From: Gammaproteobacteria bacterium
GTDB lineage: Bacteria > Pseudomonadota > Gammaproteobacteria > Pseudomonadales > Azotimanducaceae
Assembly: GCA_026707945.1 (NCBI GenBank)
Contig: JAPOVV010000115.1
Span: 485,646 to 549,645, forward strand
Length of the DNA: 64,000 nt
Direction of reading: 5' to 3'
The notes beneath the pieces are model-generated. The model was not told the DNA's origin. It worked only from the letters and a program-made list of their open reading frames with translations, and ran no database searches. Every line of letters begins with the position of its first letter. Position 1 is the stretch's first letter. Shown piece after piece: positions 53,929 through 63,173 of the stretch. A program made the translations under genes and the position numbers.

Positions 53929-55113
53929 CTAGTCCGGTAAACCTAAGACTCGTTTCGCGATGATGTTGCGTTGAATCTCGTTGCTACCACTATAGATCGA
54001 AGCCGCACGATTCGCTAACCAAGCACGTGTACCCCCGATCTCCCGTTGGCTAAAACCATCGCCACTCCATCCCAAGCCATTGGTACCACGCATTTCGACG
54101 AACAATGATGAGTTTTCTTGCTGAAGCTCGGTGCCGTACATCTTAAAGATGGAGGTAGCGGGACCTGGCGTGCTGCCATCGGATGACTCTTCAACCGTGC
54201 GGCGTTGCGTGAGCTGATACGAGGCGGCGTTGATGTTGTGCTGAATGATTCGGCTTCGGAGCGCGTCGTCAGCGATACGCCCTTCTTCTTCACCTGCGAA
54301 GTTTTTCGCTTCCTGCACCAAGGACGGACCCTGATCACGCGTCGCGCCACCACCTACGAGTGACGCCATGCTTCCGCGTTCATGCTGAAGAAGGCGTTTA
54401 CCCACGGTCCAACCCTTGTTCAGTTCGCCCACTAGGTCATCCTTCTGTGCGATCGCGTTGTCGAAAAATGTCTGACAAAACGGCGATTCACCGGAGATCA
54501 ACCGAATCGGTTTAACCGTAATCCCTTCTTGTGCCATATCCATCAGAATAAAGCTGATTCCATCATGCTTTGGCACATTGGGGTCGGTTCGCACAAGCGC
54601 AAAAATCCAGTCAGCCCATTGCGCACCTGACGTCCAGATTTTCGATCCGTTAACCAGGTAGTGATCACCTTTGTCTTCTGCACGCGTACTCAATGATGCG
54701 AGGTCTGACCCAGCACCCGGTTCACTATAGCCTTGACACCAGGCGACTTCTGCTCGAACGATCCGGGGAATATGGCGTTGCTTTTGCTCGTCCGTACCGT
54801 ACTCGAGTAACGTGGGACCAATCAAAGATGTACCCATACCCGCAAGAGGGGTACGTGCTCCGATACGCCTCATTTCTTGAATGAGGATCATGTATTCGTC
54901 CGTAGCTAAGCCACCACCGCCGTATTCAGTTGGCCACGTAGGAGCTGTCCACCCTCTCTCGATCATGCGGTCCAGCCATAGTCGCGTGTCCGCATGAGTC
55001 AAAGGAATCTTCGAGCTTCCAGAAGTAATCGGACCCGGACCCCGTGCGCCGGTGGGACAGTTTTCTTCTAACCATGCTCTTGTTTCGAGGCGGAACTCTT
55101 CTGCGGTGGACAT
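53929..55113 (-). CDS. Acyl-CoA dehydrogenase
   Basis: The 394-residue FAD enzyme oxidises an acyl-CoA in beta-oxidation or a related path. The order is N-terminal helical domain (RMIERGWTAPTWPTEYGGGG), the FAD/substrate block GYSEPGAGSDLASLSTRA, the beta domain VNGSKIWTSGAQ, and the C-terminal SGSNEIQRNIIAKRVLGL. The middle contains an insertion-like polar loop (RDQGPSLVQEAKNFAGEEEGR). It is the ordinary-length class, unlike the AidB-like gene at 17277. It is divergent from the SRAP gene. Electron-transfer partners are not nearby. Confidence 0.9.
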   Translation of the reverse strand: MSTAEEFRLETRAWLEENCPTGARGPGPITSGSSKIPLTHADTRLWLDRMIERGWTAPTWPTEYGGGGLATDEYMILIQEMRRIGARTPLAGMGTSLIGPTLLEYGTDEQKQRHIPRIVRAEVAWCQGYSEPGAGSDLASLSTRAEDKGDHYLVNGSKIWTSGAQWADWIFALVRTDPNVPKHDGISFILMDMAQEGITVKPIRLISGESPFCQTFFDNAIAQKDDLVGELNKGWTVGKRLLQHERGSMASLVGGGATRDQGPSLVQEAKNFAGEEEGRIADDALRSRIIQHNINAASYQLTQRRTVEESSDGSTPGPATSIFKMYGTELQQENSSLFVEMRGTNGLGWSGDGFSQREIGGTRAWLANRAASIYSGSNEIQRNIIAKRVLGLPD

Positions 55114-55204
55114 GCTGTGAAATGAGTGGTTTCGAGCTGACGGAGTATGTTACTTGCAGCGATTTCTAATAATCTGTACCGGTTTTAGGCACTTGTGAAT
55201 TCGA

Positions 55205-55897
55205 ATGTGCGGGCGATTCAACGTAACGTCTGATCCAATGACGGAACTCTTCATGGATTTCGTAGGACAGCCATTTCAAGGATCCACAAACTACAACACC
55301 GCGCCGCGTCAAAAGGCATGGATCATCCGACAGGAAGAGTCGGACGAACGCAGTCCAGCGCAGGCTCAGTGGTGGTTGATTCCAAACTGGGTAAAAGAAG
55401 AGTCCTACAAGTACAGCATGTTCAACGCACGTAGCGAGAATGCCGCGACGTCACCCGCGTTTCGCGGACCGTTTCGTTCGCAACGGTGTGTGGTACCAAT
55501 TACGGGTTTCTATGAATGGGTGAATCGAAACGGTCAAAAGCAACCGTACTTCGTGCACGCGCCTCAAGAAAATGGATTGCTACTCGCGGGATTGTGGGAT
55601 CGATGGTACAACCCGAACACAAATGAGCCTCTTGACAGTTTCGCGATTCTTACAACCGACGTCGTACCGGATTTGAAATTCCTGCATCACCGACAACCGG
55701 TCATGTTGAGTATGGACGACGCCAAAACTTGGCTGAGTCGGGACACGTCCGTGGCGTCGTTACAGGAGTTGTGTCAATCTCGATTGCCGTACGACATGCT
55801 CGCTTCACCTGTTTCGCCATACGTCAACAACGTACGTAATCGAGGAGAAGAGTGCGTTGAGATCATTGGCGACACCATTGCACTTTCAGTGACCTAA
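55205..55897 (+). CDS. SRAP-family abasic-site processing protein (YedK/HMCES-like)
   Basis: The 230-residue protein forms a protective covalent link with abasic sites in single-stranded DNA. The catalytic Cys2 follows the initiator Met (MCGRFN). Other active-site residues match: Asn74 (NARSE), Glu104 (FYEW) and His161/His162 (LHHRQPVML). The family is often called SOS-response-associated peptidase. It is divergent from the acyl-CoA dehydrogenase, and its stop lies one base from the stop of the convergent Gfo/Idh-AKR gene. No LexA box was recognised upstream. Confidence 0.94.
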   Translation: MCGRFNVTSDPMTELFMDFVGQPFQGSTNYNTAPRQKAWIIRQEESDERSPAQAQWWLIPNWVKEESYKYSMFNARSENAATSPAFRGPFRSQRCVVPITGFYEWVNRNGQKQPYFVHAPQENGLLLAGLWDRWYNPNTNEPLDSFAILTTDVVPDLKFLHHRQPVMLSMDDAKTWLSRDTSVASLQELCQSRLPYDMLASPVSPYVNNVRNRGEECVEIIGDTIALSVT

Positions 55898-55898
55898 T

Positions 55899-57896
55899 TC
55901 AGCGTTTCTCGGCAAGATCTAACCATGCGATATCCGCGTCGCTCAATTCGACATCAAGTGCGCTAAGACTACTAGTCGTTTCCCACAGGAACCGAGGTCC
56001 GATTAGCGGGAACGTCTTGAACGGTTGCGCCAGTACGTACGCCAGTGCGATATTAATCAGCTCGACGCCTTTGTGATCCGCGATGTCCATCGCTCGGTCG
56101 CGACGATCGAAGTTTTCGTCGGAAAACCAGCAACGCTTCATTTCTTCATCGCCTGGTTGATTCCAACTATTGCGAAATTCCGAACTTTCGCCTGCACGGA
56201 TGCTGTCGTAGCGAGGTGTGAAAAAACCTCGCGCTTGCGATGACCACGGGAAGAGGGCTAGTTCCTCCGCGGCTAAAAATGCTCGAAATTCATCCTTATT
56301 GGCAGACACGCAGCCAGGCCAGACTGGACTTAACATCTTTGCAAGACTGAATTGATTCGATACAACTGAAAATCTTTGCTTTTCGTGTTTCGCCGCGTAA
56401 CGGTTCGCTTCTTCCATTCGTTCCTGCTCCCAGTTTGATCCGCCGAACACGTGGATCAGACCTTCGTCATGAAGTTCATTGAGAGCGTCGACCCATTCGC
56501 CGACTTCAACATCGGCATTGTCTCGGTGCAGGAAGTAGATGTCTAAGTGGTCTGTTTGAAGACGATCGAGCGTTTCTGTCAATTGAGGTCGACAGTACTC
56601 CGGTCGATTGAGAGGTGTATGTGCGCCTTTACCGATGATCGCGACTTCTGAGCGTATCCCTCGTGCTTTCAACCATTGTCCAAGTAGCGTTTCTATACGA
56701 CCCCCACCGTAAATGTAAGCGGTATCGAAGACGTTGCCGCCTTGCTCGATGAAGTGATCGAACATTGCCGCTGCATGAGGAAGGTTTGGTTGGTTATCGC
56801 AACCCATGACGATACGTGATAGGCTCTTACCGACGCCAGGGATCGTGTCGCGCGGCATCGTGGTATTGGCCGTATTAAGAGCGCGTCCGTAAACGGGTTG
56901 GGCTAGAGTCTCAGGTTTCTCTTGCGGGTAGGTGATGCCAAGCGCAGCACGCCATCTGTCGAGAACGCTCGCATTGCCGATGGAATCCTCCCAGGTCATT
57001 GTCGGCGATTCGACCATTCCCGCTTGGATGCAGCGGTCCACTTCGTCAACTTGATACACATAAGCGCTCGCGCTGGTGCCCGTAAATTCTTCAGTTTCCC
57101 GACCGCGTGAAAGGGTTACCCGCCATTCAGCCGGACACTGCCACGGCCACGCGACGTGCATGGAGCCTTGGCTACCGAAAATTGCAACGGAGTTTTCGAG
57201 CTGTTGACCGACGCCGGTCGCCACGTGAGCGCCGACACCGCCTTCGAAAGAAAGCAAAGCGGAGGTATATAGGTCCACACCGGTTCGAGCCAGCATGCCG
57301 GTCGCTGCCACATCTGTTGGCTCGGAACCCGCGATCATTCGTGCCATTGATACGGGATAGCAGCCGACATCCATGATGCCTCCACCCGCAAGCTCTGCAG
57401 CGTACAGTCGGCTCGTCTCTGAGAACGGTGCATTGAAGGCAAAGGTCGCGTGAATATGACGTAGCTCGCCTATCGCATCCTCGGCGAGGAGATCTCGAAT
57501 TTGTTGGGTTTGTGGGTGCATTCGGTACATGAATGCTTCAAGCAGGAAGCGGTGATTTGACTGTGCAGCATGCACCATCGCCATGACTTCCGCGTGGTTT
57601 AAACCCATTGGTTTCTCACAGAGTACGGCTTTACCCGCGTCGAGTGCCTTGATAGTCCATTCGACGTGTTGTGGATGCGGAGTGGATACGTAAATTGCGT
57701 CTACATTTGAATCGGCCAGAAGCCCGTCGTACGTGCCGTGGGCTTGGATGTTGTCGTACTCAGCCGCGAATCTATCCGCTTTTTCCTGCGTTCGGCTACC
57801 GACGGCAACTAGCTCCGCCGTGTTCGAGGCGTTAATTGCGTCTGCCAAACTGTGTGCGATTCGGCCGGTTGCGAGGATTCCCCAACGAGTCGTCAT
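55899..57896 (-). CDS. Fused Gfo/Idh/MocA oxidoreductase and aldo/keto reductase
   Basis: The 665-residue protein joins two complete enzymes. Residues about 1-330 form a Gfo/Idh/MocA dehydrogenase: nucleotide loop WGILATGRIAHSLADA, then VDAIYVSTPHPQHVEW, CEKPMGLN, and the barrel-sheet domain with GGGIMDVGCYPVSMAR. Residues about 350-665 form an aldo/keto reductase: FDTAYIYGGG with catalytic Asp and Tyr, the lysine in IIGKGAHT, HLDIYFLHRDN, and FGGSNWEQERM. Separate domain types normally work on sugars or polyols; fusion suggests two linked redox steps. No sugar transporter or kinase is adjacent. Each domain is near normal length with no frameshift sign. Confidence 0.88.
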   Translation of the reverse strand: MTTRWGILATGRIAHSLADAINASNTAELVAVGSRTQEKADRFAAEYDNIQAHGTYDGLLADSNVDAIYVSTPHPQHVEWTIKALDAGKAVLCEKPMGLNHAEVMAMVHAAQSNHRFLLEAFMYRMHPQTQQIRDLLAEDAIGELRHIHATFAFNAPFSETSRLYAAELAGGGIMDVGCYPVSMARMIAGSEPTDVAATGMLARTGVDLYTSALLSFEGGVGAHVATGVGQQLENSVAIFGSQGSMHVAWPWQCPAEWRVTLSRGRETEEFTGTSASAYVYQVDEVDRCIQAGMVESPTMTWEDSIGNASVLDRWRAALGITYPQEKPETLAQPVYGRALNTANTTMPRDTIPGVGKSLSRIVMGCDNQPNLPHAAAMFDHFIEQGGNVFDTAYIYGGGRIETLLGQWLKARGIRSEVAIIGKGAHTPLNRPEYCRPQLTETLDRLQTDHLDIYFLHRDNADVEVGEWVDALNELHDEGLIHVFGGSNWEQERMEEANRYAAKHEKQRFSVVSNQFSLAKMLSPVWPGCVSANKDEFRAFLAAEELALFPWSSQARGFFTPRYDSIRAGESSEFRNSWNQPGDEEMKRCWFSDENFDRRDRAMDIADHKGVELINIALAYVLAQPFKTFPLIGPRFLWETTSSLSALDVELSDADIAWLDLAEKR

Positions 57897-58033
57897 GTTT
57901 CAAGTACTACAAGGATTAGAAATATTGCCGATAGTATCCGTACGCGTTGAACGAGGATGGACGATTCTCGTGAAACAACGGCTGTGAACGGATCAGTAGC
58001 GGCTTCGATGTATTGCAGAAATAACTGTTCCGC

Positions 58034-58852
58034 TTAGTCCCCGGCGTTGATCTCCCAGGTCTTTTCGTCCGGAACCGCGAGACCACGTTTTGATTCATCA
58101 GCAGCCGTGAGCATCTTTTGAATATAGTCAAGGTGCCCTAGATCGCGCCTCACCTTCTTAATGGCCTCCGCAAAAATCATGTCGTTCACGAAAAGGATTC
58201 GAAAAGCGCGGCGAACGTCGCGAATCTGTTCGTCACTGTAGCCAGCACGTTCCATACCGACGCGATTTACGACGCGCATGCGAGCGGCGGGTGTGCCGTC
58301 TGCAATCGTGTAAGGCAACACGTCTTGAATAACTTTGGCGAAACCTGCGACCATCGCAACTTCACCGACCGTGCAGAATTGATGGACCGCACAAAGCCCA
58401 CCGAGATTGGCGTAATCGCCAACGCCAACATGTCCTCCAACCGTCGCTAAATGGCTTAGGACGACATGGTCCCCAATGGTGCAGTTGTGGGCTACATGAG
58501 CATGCGCGAGAAACGCATTGTGATTGCCCACGATCGTCGTTGTTCCTTCTTCCGTCCCACTGTGGATGGAAACGAATTCACGAAACACGTTGTTACTTCC
58601 AATCTCACAATAGGTCACGGTACCCGGAACGTATTTCTGATCCTGAGATTGAACACCGATCGTGGCAAAAGGGAAGATAGAGCAATCTGAACCGATCGTC
58701 GTGTAGCCATCTACGACAACATGCGAGACGAGTTTGGTGCCGTGTCCGATCTTGACGTTTGGTCCGATCGTACAGAATGGCCCGACTTCACAGTTTTCGC
58801 CAAGTTCCGCCTTTGGATCAACGACAGCTTGTTTATGAATCTTCACTGTCAT
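58034..58852 (-). CDS. lpxA: UDP-N-acetylglucosamine O-acyltransferase LpxA
   Basis: The 272-residue left-handed beta-helix enzyme transfers a 3-hydroxyacyl chain from ACP in the first step of lipid A synthesis. Hexapeptide repeats run from residue 8 to about 185, and the catalytic His122 lies in AHVAHNCTIGD, matching E. coli His125. The C-terminal helical part NRVGMERAGYSDEQIRDVRRAF is standard. It stands alone, not in the usual lpxD-fabZ-lpxA-lpxB order, and overlaps the preceding dioxygenase gene by 4 bases. It may be the only lpxA or a paralogue; the window cannot tell. Confidence 0.9.
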   Translation of the reverse strand: MTVKIHKQAVVDPKAELGENCEVGPFCTIGPNVKIGHGTKLVSHVVVDGYTTIGSDCSIFPFATIGVQSQDQKYVPGTVTYCEIGSNNVFREFVSIHSGTEEGTTTIVGNHNAFLAHAHVAHNCTIGDHVVLSHLATVGGHVGVGDYANLGGLCAVHQFCTVGEVAMVAGFAKVIQDVLPYTIADGTPAARMRVVNRVGMERAGYSDEQIRDVRRAFRILFVNDMIFAEAIKKVRRDLGHLDYIQKMLTAADESKRGLAVPDEKTWEINAGD

Positions 58853-59754
58853 CGCGAATCGTCTCGACTCATTCTGCTCTCGTAAGGTTTCATATCCATC
58901 TCTGGGTATCGATTTGACACGCCTTCAAGTGTTTCTGGTGTCCAGTATGAGTGACCGGGTTCAGGAAATCCAAATAGTGTGCGCTCCTCTGGTGTCGCCT
59001 GTGAAACCCATGCTTTGAACTCTGGTCGAATCGCCTGAGCCGACCAGCCAACGATTCCTAACCACTTCCATGCAGCTGGCGCATAGGTGACAAACATCCC
59101 GATACGTCCTCCATCCGCAAGAAACGGCGTACCGCGGTGAAACGTTCTCATGCTATAGATGAGCAATCCACCCGCTGGAACCGTAACTTTTACTTCATTC
59201 TCGTAGATGTCCGGTCGTTCCTCTCGCGTAAAGTGCATGGGGTACCGTACTTTCTCGGGGTATTGAGTCCACGAGCAGACCGCCGTTGGCGCGTGATCGA
59301 TCGTGACCTCGGTGAAATAAACTAAATACGCGGTTTGCCAATATTCCGGAAGAGCCGGTGGATAAGCCAATGTGTGATTGCCGTAGTCGCAGTGCATGGT
59401 TTGATCAGCGTCGCCAGCGTGTCCTTTGTGTTTGTACGATAGATGACTCTGTTCGCAATACATCTCCGAACCACCAGCGAAGTGCTTTGCGAAGGTTTGG
59501 AGATCTTCATCCAAGGTGATCCGGTTCAACGTTGACCCTGGATAGGGGAACTGGTGACGGCTAGCGCGACGATAGGGAAATGGTTTATCTCCCGGTTTTT
59601 CATCCGTTTCGCCAAGGCAATATTCGACACAACCAGGAAGGCAGACTCGTAGATCATCGTATGCTGTTGCGAGCGTTTCTTTTGTAAGAAAGTCGGGCAC
59701 GATCGCGAATCCGTGCTCCATGAAATGTTCGTAATGTTCCTGCCGGATTCCCAT
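58849..59754 (-). CDS. PhyH-family Fe(II)/2-oxoglutarate dioxygenase
   Basis: The 301-residue protein has the iron triad His121-x-Asp123 (MHCDYGNHT) and His206 (FHRGTP), with Arg217 for 2-oxoglutarate, in the usual order and spacing. It resembles phytanoyl-CoA dioxygenases (EHYEHFMEHGFAIVPDFL). Substrates in this family include acyl-CoAs, lipids and natural products. Its stop overlaps the lpxA start (ATGA), a translational coupling that hints at a hydroxylation step connected with lipid A or its acyl donors. That link is inference. Confidence 0.88.
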   Translation of the reverse strand: MGIRQEHYEHFMEHGFAIVPDFLTKETLATAYDDLRVCLPGCVEYCLGETDEKPGDKPFPYRRASRHQFPYPGSTLNRITLDEDLQTFAKHFAGGSEMYCEQSHLSYKHKGHAGDADQTMHCDYGNHTLAYPPALPEYWQTAYLVYFTEVTIDHAPTAVCSWTQYPEKVRYPMHFTREERPDIYENEVKVTVPAGGLLIYSMRTFHRGTPFLADGGRIGMFVTYAPAAWKWLGIVGWSAQAIRPEFKAWVSQATPEERTLFGFPEPGHSYWTPETLEGVSNRYPEMDMKPYESRMSRDDSR

Positions 59755-59902
59755 GATCGAAGGTTCGTATATAGACTCACATTATCCAATTGGATTTGTC
59801 GCTTGAGCCTGCGAAGCTCATCGAAACGTATGCGTTGGAAGTCCAAAACACTTTTTCATTCACGCTCGTGCGGATGCGCGCGCGGATAGTTTCGTATTTA
59901 GA

Positions 59903-60691
59903 ATGCGCGAACCACTTTGCTCTCATAAATTTCGTGTGTCCTTTCGTTCCATAAGCGCCGCGTGCGTAGTGTCCTTCGCGTACCTTTCTGGGGTTAATGC
60001 TGCTTCAGACATCACGGCGGATGAGCTGATCATGAGGATGATCGACCAGTCACGTGGACTGAGCTCGTACTCTGAGCTTAGTATGACCGTAAATCGACCA
60101 CAGTGGCAACGAACATCGTCGTTTAACGTTCTAACGCGCGGTCGAGACGACGCGTTGATTCGCTTCACGGCTCCGGCTAAAGACGCGGGAAACGCGACGT
60201 TAAAAGTTGGCGACACGATGTGGACCTATTCGCCCAAAATACGGCGTGCGGTCAGGTTGCCAAAGAGCATGATGTCTCAGGAGTGGGCTGGTTCGGACTT
60301 CTCATATAGCGATCTTGCTCGATCCGACAAACTACTCGCGTACTACCGCCATGACATCGTTGATCAAGTCGAAGAGGACGGCCTGACTACCTATACCATC
60401 GAATCGACGCCGAACGACAACGCGCCTGTGGTGTGGGGTAAAGAACGACTTGTGTTTCGGAGTGACAACGTGCTCCTTGAACAAACATTCTTCGACCAAG
60501 CTATGCAGCCCGTGAAAGCGATGCGAGCTTACGACGTTCAGGAGCTAGGGGGGAGAATGTTGGCGAAGCGGATGCGGATGAGTGATCTTGAAAACCCTGA
60601 TCGATGGACCGAGCTGGAGTACGTATCCATCGAGTTTGACGTCGAGATTGACGACCGCAACTTCACGCAATTTGCGTTGCGTGGTGAATGA
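59903..60691 (+). CDS. LolA-fold outer-membrane lipoprotein-sorting-like protein
   Basis: The 262-residue protein has a signal peptide ending at VNA-AS (about residue 34) and a mature domain resembling LolA/LolB-like lipid-binding barrels of the PF17131 type: SELSMTVNRPQWQRTSSFNVLTRG, TAPAKDAGNATLKVGDTMWTYSPKI, QEWAGSDFSYSDLA and RTVNAY-like VKAMRAYDVQELGG. Such proteins carry hydrophobic cargo through the periplasm. It begins an operon with two FtsX permeases (17 bases downstream), an ATPase and a further secreted protein, so it probably receives cargo extracted by the ABC unit. Confidence 0.85.
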   Translation: MREPLCSHKFRVSFRSISAACVVSFAYLSGVNAASDITADELIMRMIDQSRGLSSYSELSMTVNRPQWQRTSSFNVLTRGRDDALIRFTAPAKDAGNATLKVGDTMWTYSPKIRRAVRLPKSMMSQEWAGSDFSYSDLARSDKLLAYYRHDIVDQVEEDGLTTYTIESTPNDNAPVVWGKERLVFRSDNVLLEQTFFDQAMQPVKAMRAYDVQELGGRMLAKRMRMSDLENPDRWTELEYVSIEFDVEIDDRNFTQFALRGE

Positions 60692-60707
60692 GTCAGGATA
60701 GGCCCGG

Positions 60708-61958
60708 TTGAAGTACCACCCAGCGCCTAAGACGCAAGGATCGTTGTTTATTCCCGTCGCGTGGCGCAATCTTTGGCGTAATCGTCGCCGAACCTTGCTG
60801 ACCGTTGCAGCCATCGCGTTCGGAATGTTGATCGTGCAGCTCGTCATGTCGATCCAAAGCGGAAGCTACGGACCCATGATTGCATTGGGCACACGCATGG
60901 GGAGCGGACATATCCAGATACTGCACAAATCGTTTCACGACGAGCCGAGAATCGAGTATTCCATCGTGAACATCGATGAACGACTAAGTAATCTCGACAA
61001 TGCGCCGGCGCTTGACTTCGTGAGTGCACGCGCCGAAACGTTCGCGCTGGTATCTAACGATCCGCATAGTACTGCTGCGCTGGTAAACGGTGTAATCCCA
61101 GAACGTGAACTAGCTTTGTCAGACATGCCGACCAAGGTGGTTAAAGGTAGCTACCTGACCGGTGACAACCAGGCTTTTATCGGTGCAGGACTAGCGAGGA
61201 ACTTGCAACTGGATGTTGGTGGTGAAATCGTCATACTGGGCACAAACGCCGATGGTGGTATCGGTGCGGCCGTCGCCGAAGTTAGTGGTATTTTTGAAGC
61301 GACAACCGAACTTGAGCGAGCACTGATACAGGTCAGTCTCAATACGTTTCAGGAAGCGTTTGATATGCCTGATCAGGCTCACAGGATTGTTGCGCTCGTT
61401 GACGATCCGATGAGTATGGGTGACGGGTTTGAGACGCTGGATCGCGCTCGTGTAGATGACGAAATTGTGATGGATTGGACTGAACTAATGCCCGAGATAA
61501 GTGAGGGTATCGAGATCGATATCGTAAGTAACGCCGTCCTTCAGTTTGTACTCATCTTGATCGTTGTCTTGTCCGTCATGAACACGTTCGTAATGACCCT
61601 CTTTGAACGCACGCGAGAGTATGGCGTGCTGTTTGCAATCGGCATGAAGCGAGCATTCGTCTACCGGATGACGATGATCGAAGTGGTCCTGTTGTGGTTA
61701 GTAGGGATCGTGTGTGGGGGATTGTTAACTTGCCTGTTGGTCGTACCATTGATGTTCACAGGCATCGTGATCCCAGCATCAGAAGACGCCTTGCAGAGTC
61801 AATTTGCGTTCATGCCGACCGCGATCTATCCGGACTTTAGTTGGTGGGTCGTATTCACGGCGCCGGTTGTAATTGGTATTGGCGCGGTCATTTCGGTTTC
61901 TCTCGTAGCGATCCGACTTGCGAGACTCGACATTACTGAGGCATTGAGAAGCGAATGA
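60708..61958 (+). CDS. FtsX/LolC-E-like ABC permease, first of pair
   Basis: The 416-residue protein starts with TTG at 60708 (MKYHPAPKTQGSL), preceded by AGGATAGG. The first transmembrane helix follows IPVAWRNLWRNRRRTLLTVA, then a periplasmic domain (about 60-270) and three C-terminal helices with the loop FERTREYGVLFAIGMKR and the tail ITEALRSE. This arrangement matches LolC/LolE-type permeases that pull lipids or lipoproteins out of the inner membrane. It overlaps the next permease by 4 bases (ATGA). Confidence 0.88.
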   Translation: MKYHPAPKTQGSLFIPVAWRNLWRNRRRTLLTVAAIAFGMLIVQLVMSIQSGSYGPMIALGTRMGSGHIQILHKSFHDEPRIEYSIVNIDERLSNLDNAPALDFVSARAETFALVSNDPHSTAALVNGVIPERELALSDMPTKVVKGSYLTGDNQAFIGAGLARNLQLDVGGEIVILGTNADGGIGAAVAEVSGIFEATTELERALIQVSLNTFQEAFDMPDQAHRIVALVDDPMSMGDGFETLDRARVDDEIVMDWTELMPEISEGIEIDIVSNAVLQFVLILIVVLSVMNTFVMTLFERTREYGVLFAIGMKRAFVYRMTMIEVVLLWLVGIVCGGLLTCLLVVPLMFTGIVIPASEDALQSQFAFMPTAIYPDFSWWVVFTAPVVIGIGAVISVSLVAIRLARLDITEALRSE

Positions 61959-63163
61959 TGCGTTTGGTGCTCCAGCTCGCCCTGCGGAACATCTGGCGTC
62001 AACGACGACGGAACGGGCTTGTTCTCTTTGCGATCGTCGTATCAATCGGTGGCGTGTTTGTGATGAATTCGCTAGCGCGCGGCATGGAGCAGGACTTTCT
62101 CACTTTTTCCATCGAGAACCTACGAGGTCATATAAAGATCCTCGCGCCCAACCAACTGGATGAGCCGGGTCTTCGGTATTCGATTCCGGCGGAGAGCGAT
62201 TGGTCTTTGTTCAATCGACCCGAAATTGAAGCTTGGACACCTAGGTTGCGTTCGCCTGCGGTCATCATGAGCGAACGCGAAACGCGGGGAATTGAGGTTG
62301 TTGGCATCGATCCTTCTCGCGAAACCCATTCATTCATTGAGAATCTTGTGATAGAGGGTCAGTCGATCAGTGATTCGACTGATCAGCACTTGCTGATCGG
62401 CAGGGACTTGGCAGAAGAACTGAAAACGGGTATAGGACGGCGGCTTGTCGTATTAATGAATGGTCCAGACGACATTGCAATCGAGTCCGGTTTCCGCGTG
62501 CGCGGCATTTTTGACTCCACGACTACCCGTTACGAAGAGGCATACGTTCTAACGGGATTGAGTTCACTACAGACGCTAACGGGAGTAGACGGTTTCACGG
62601 AGATTTCGCTACACCTAGACGATCTTGACCAAATAATCAAAGTACAACCTTTGCTTGCGACTCAATTACCGGAGCTCGATGTAGTGAATTGGGAAGCGCT
62701 TGATCCGTTCACTAGTGAAATGTATCGCTTTATCGACTTTACCGTGTACATCTTGATCGTCGTGTTTTTGGGCACGCTCGTATTTGGGTTGATTAACGCA
62801 CTCGTAACTGCTGTGCTCGTTCGAATAAAGGAATTTGGGATGCTCCGGGTGGTCGGCATGAAAAGCCGATTGGTGGTAATGCAAGTGGTGATCGAATGCG
62901 TGATCATCATGTTTTTGGCGTTGGTCATTGGTCTTGTCGTCGGTCTCCTTTTTGTATGGTGGATAGGAGATGGAATCGACCTGACCGCGTTTGCAGCGGG
63001 TGTTGAAGCGTTTGGGATGAGCGCACGCATGGTGCCGCATATAGTTGTAGAGGACTTTGTGATATTAGGCGTGGCGAGCGTGATTCTTGGGTTAATCGCT
63101 AGCTATTTCCCAGCGCGACGCGTCATCAAAACGTCCATTCTTCAATCCTTGCGGGACGGTTAG
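61955..63163 (+). CDS. FtsX/LolC-E-like ABC permease, second of pair
   Basis: The 402-residue protein begins MMRLVLQLALRNIWRQRRRN, then a transmembrane helix (about 22-42), a periplasmic domain and three C-terminal helices, with VRIKEFGMLRVVGMKSR on the loop and SILQSLRDG at the end. It shares the N-terminal basic helix signature of its neighbour but is otherwise divergent. The pair probably forms the membrane part of a LolCDE-like transporter with the ATPase encoded 11 bases downstream. Confidence 0.88.
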   Translation: MMRLVLQLALRNIWRQRRRNGLVLFAIVVSIGGVFVMNSLARGMEQDFLTFSIENLRGHIKILAPNQLDEPGLRYSIPAESDWSLFNRPEIEAWTPRLRSPAVIMSERETRGIEVVGIDPSRETHSFIENLVIEGQSISDSTDQHLLIGRDLAEELKTGIGRRLVVLMNGPDDIAIESGFRVRGIFDSTTTRYEEAYVLTGLSSLQTLTGVDGFTEISLHLDDLDQIIKVQPLLATQLPELDVVNWEALDPFTSEMYRFIDFTVYILIVVFLGTLVFGLINALVTAVLVRIKEFGMLRVVGMKSRLVVMQVVIECVIIMFLALVIGLVVGLLFVWWIGDGIDLTAFAAGVEAFGMSARMVPHIVVEDFVILGVASVILGLIASYFPARRVIKTSILQSLRDG

Positions 63164-63173
63164 GTGATTTTGT

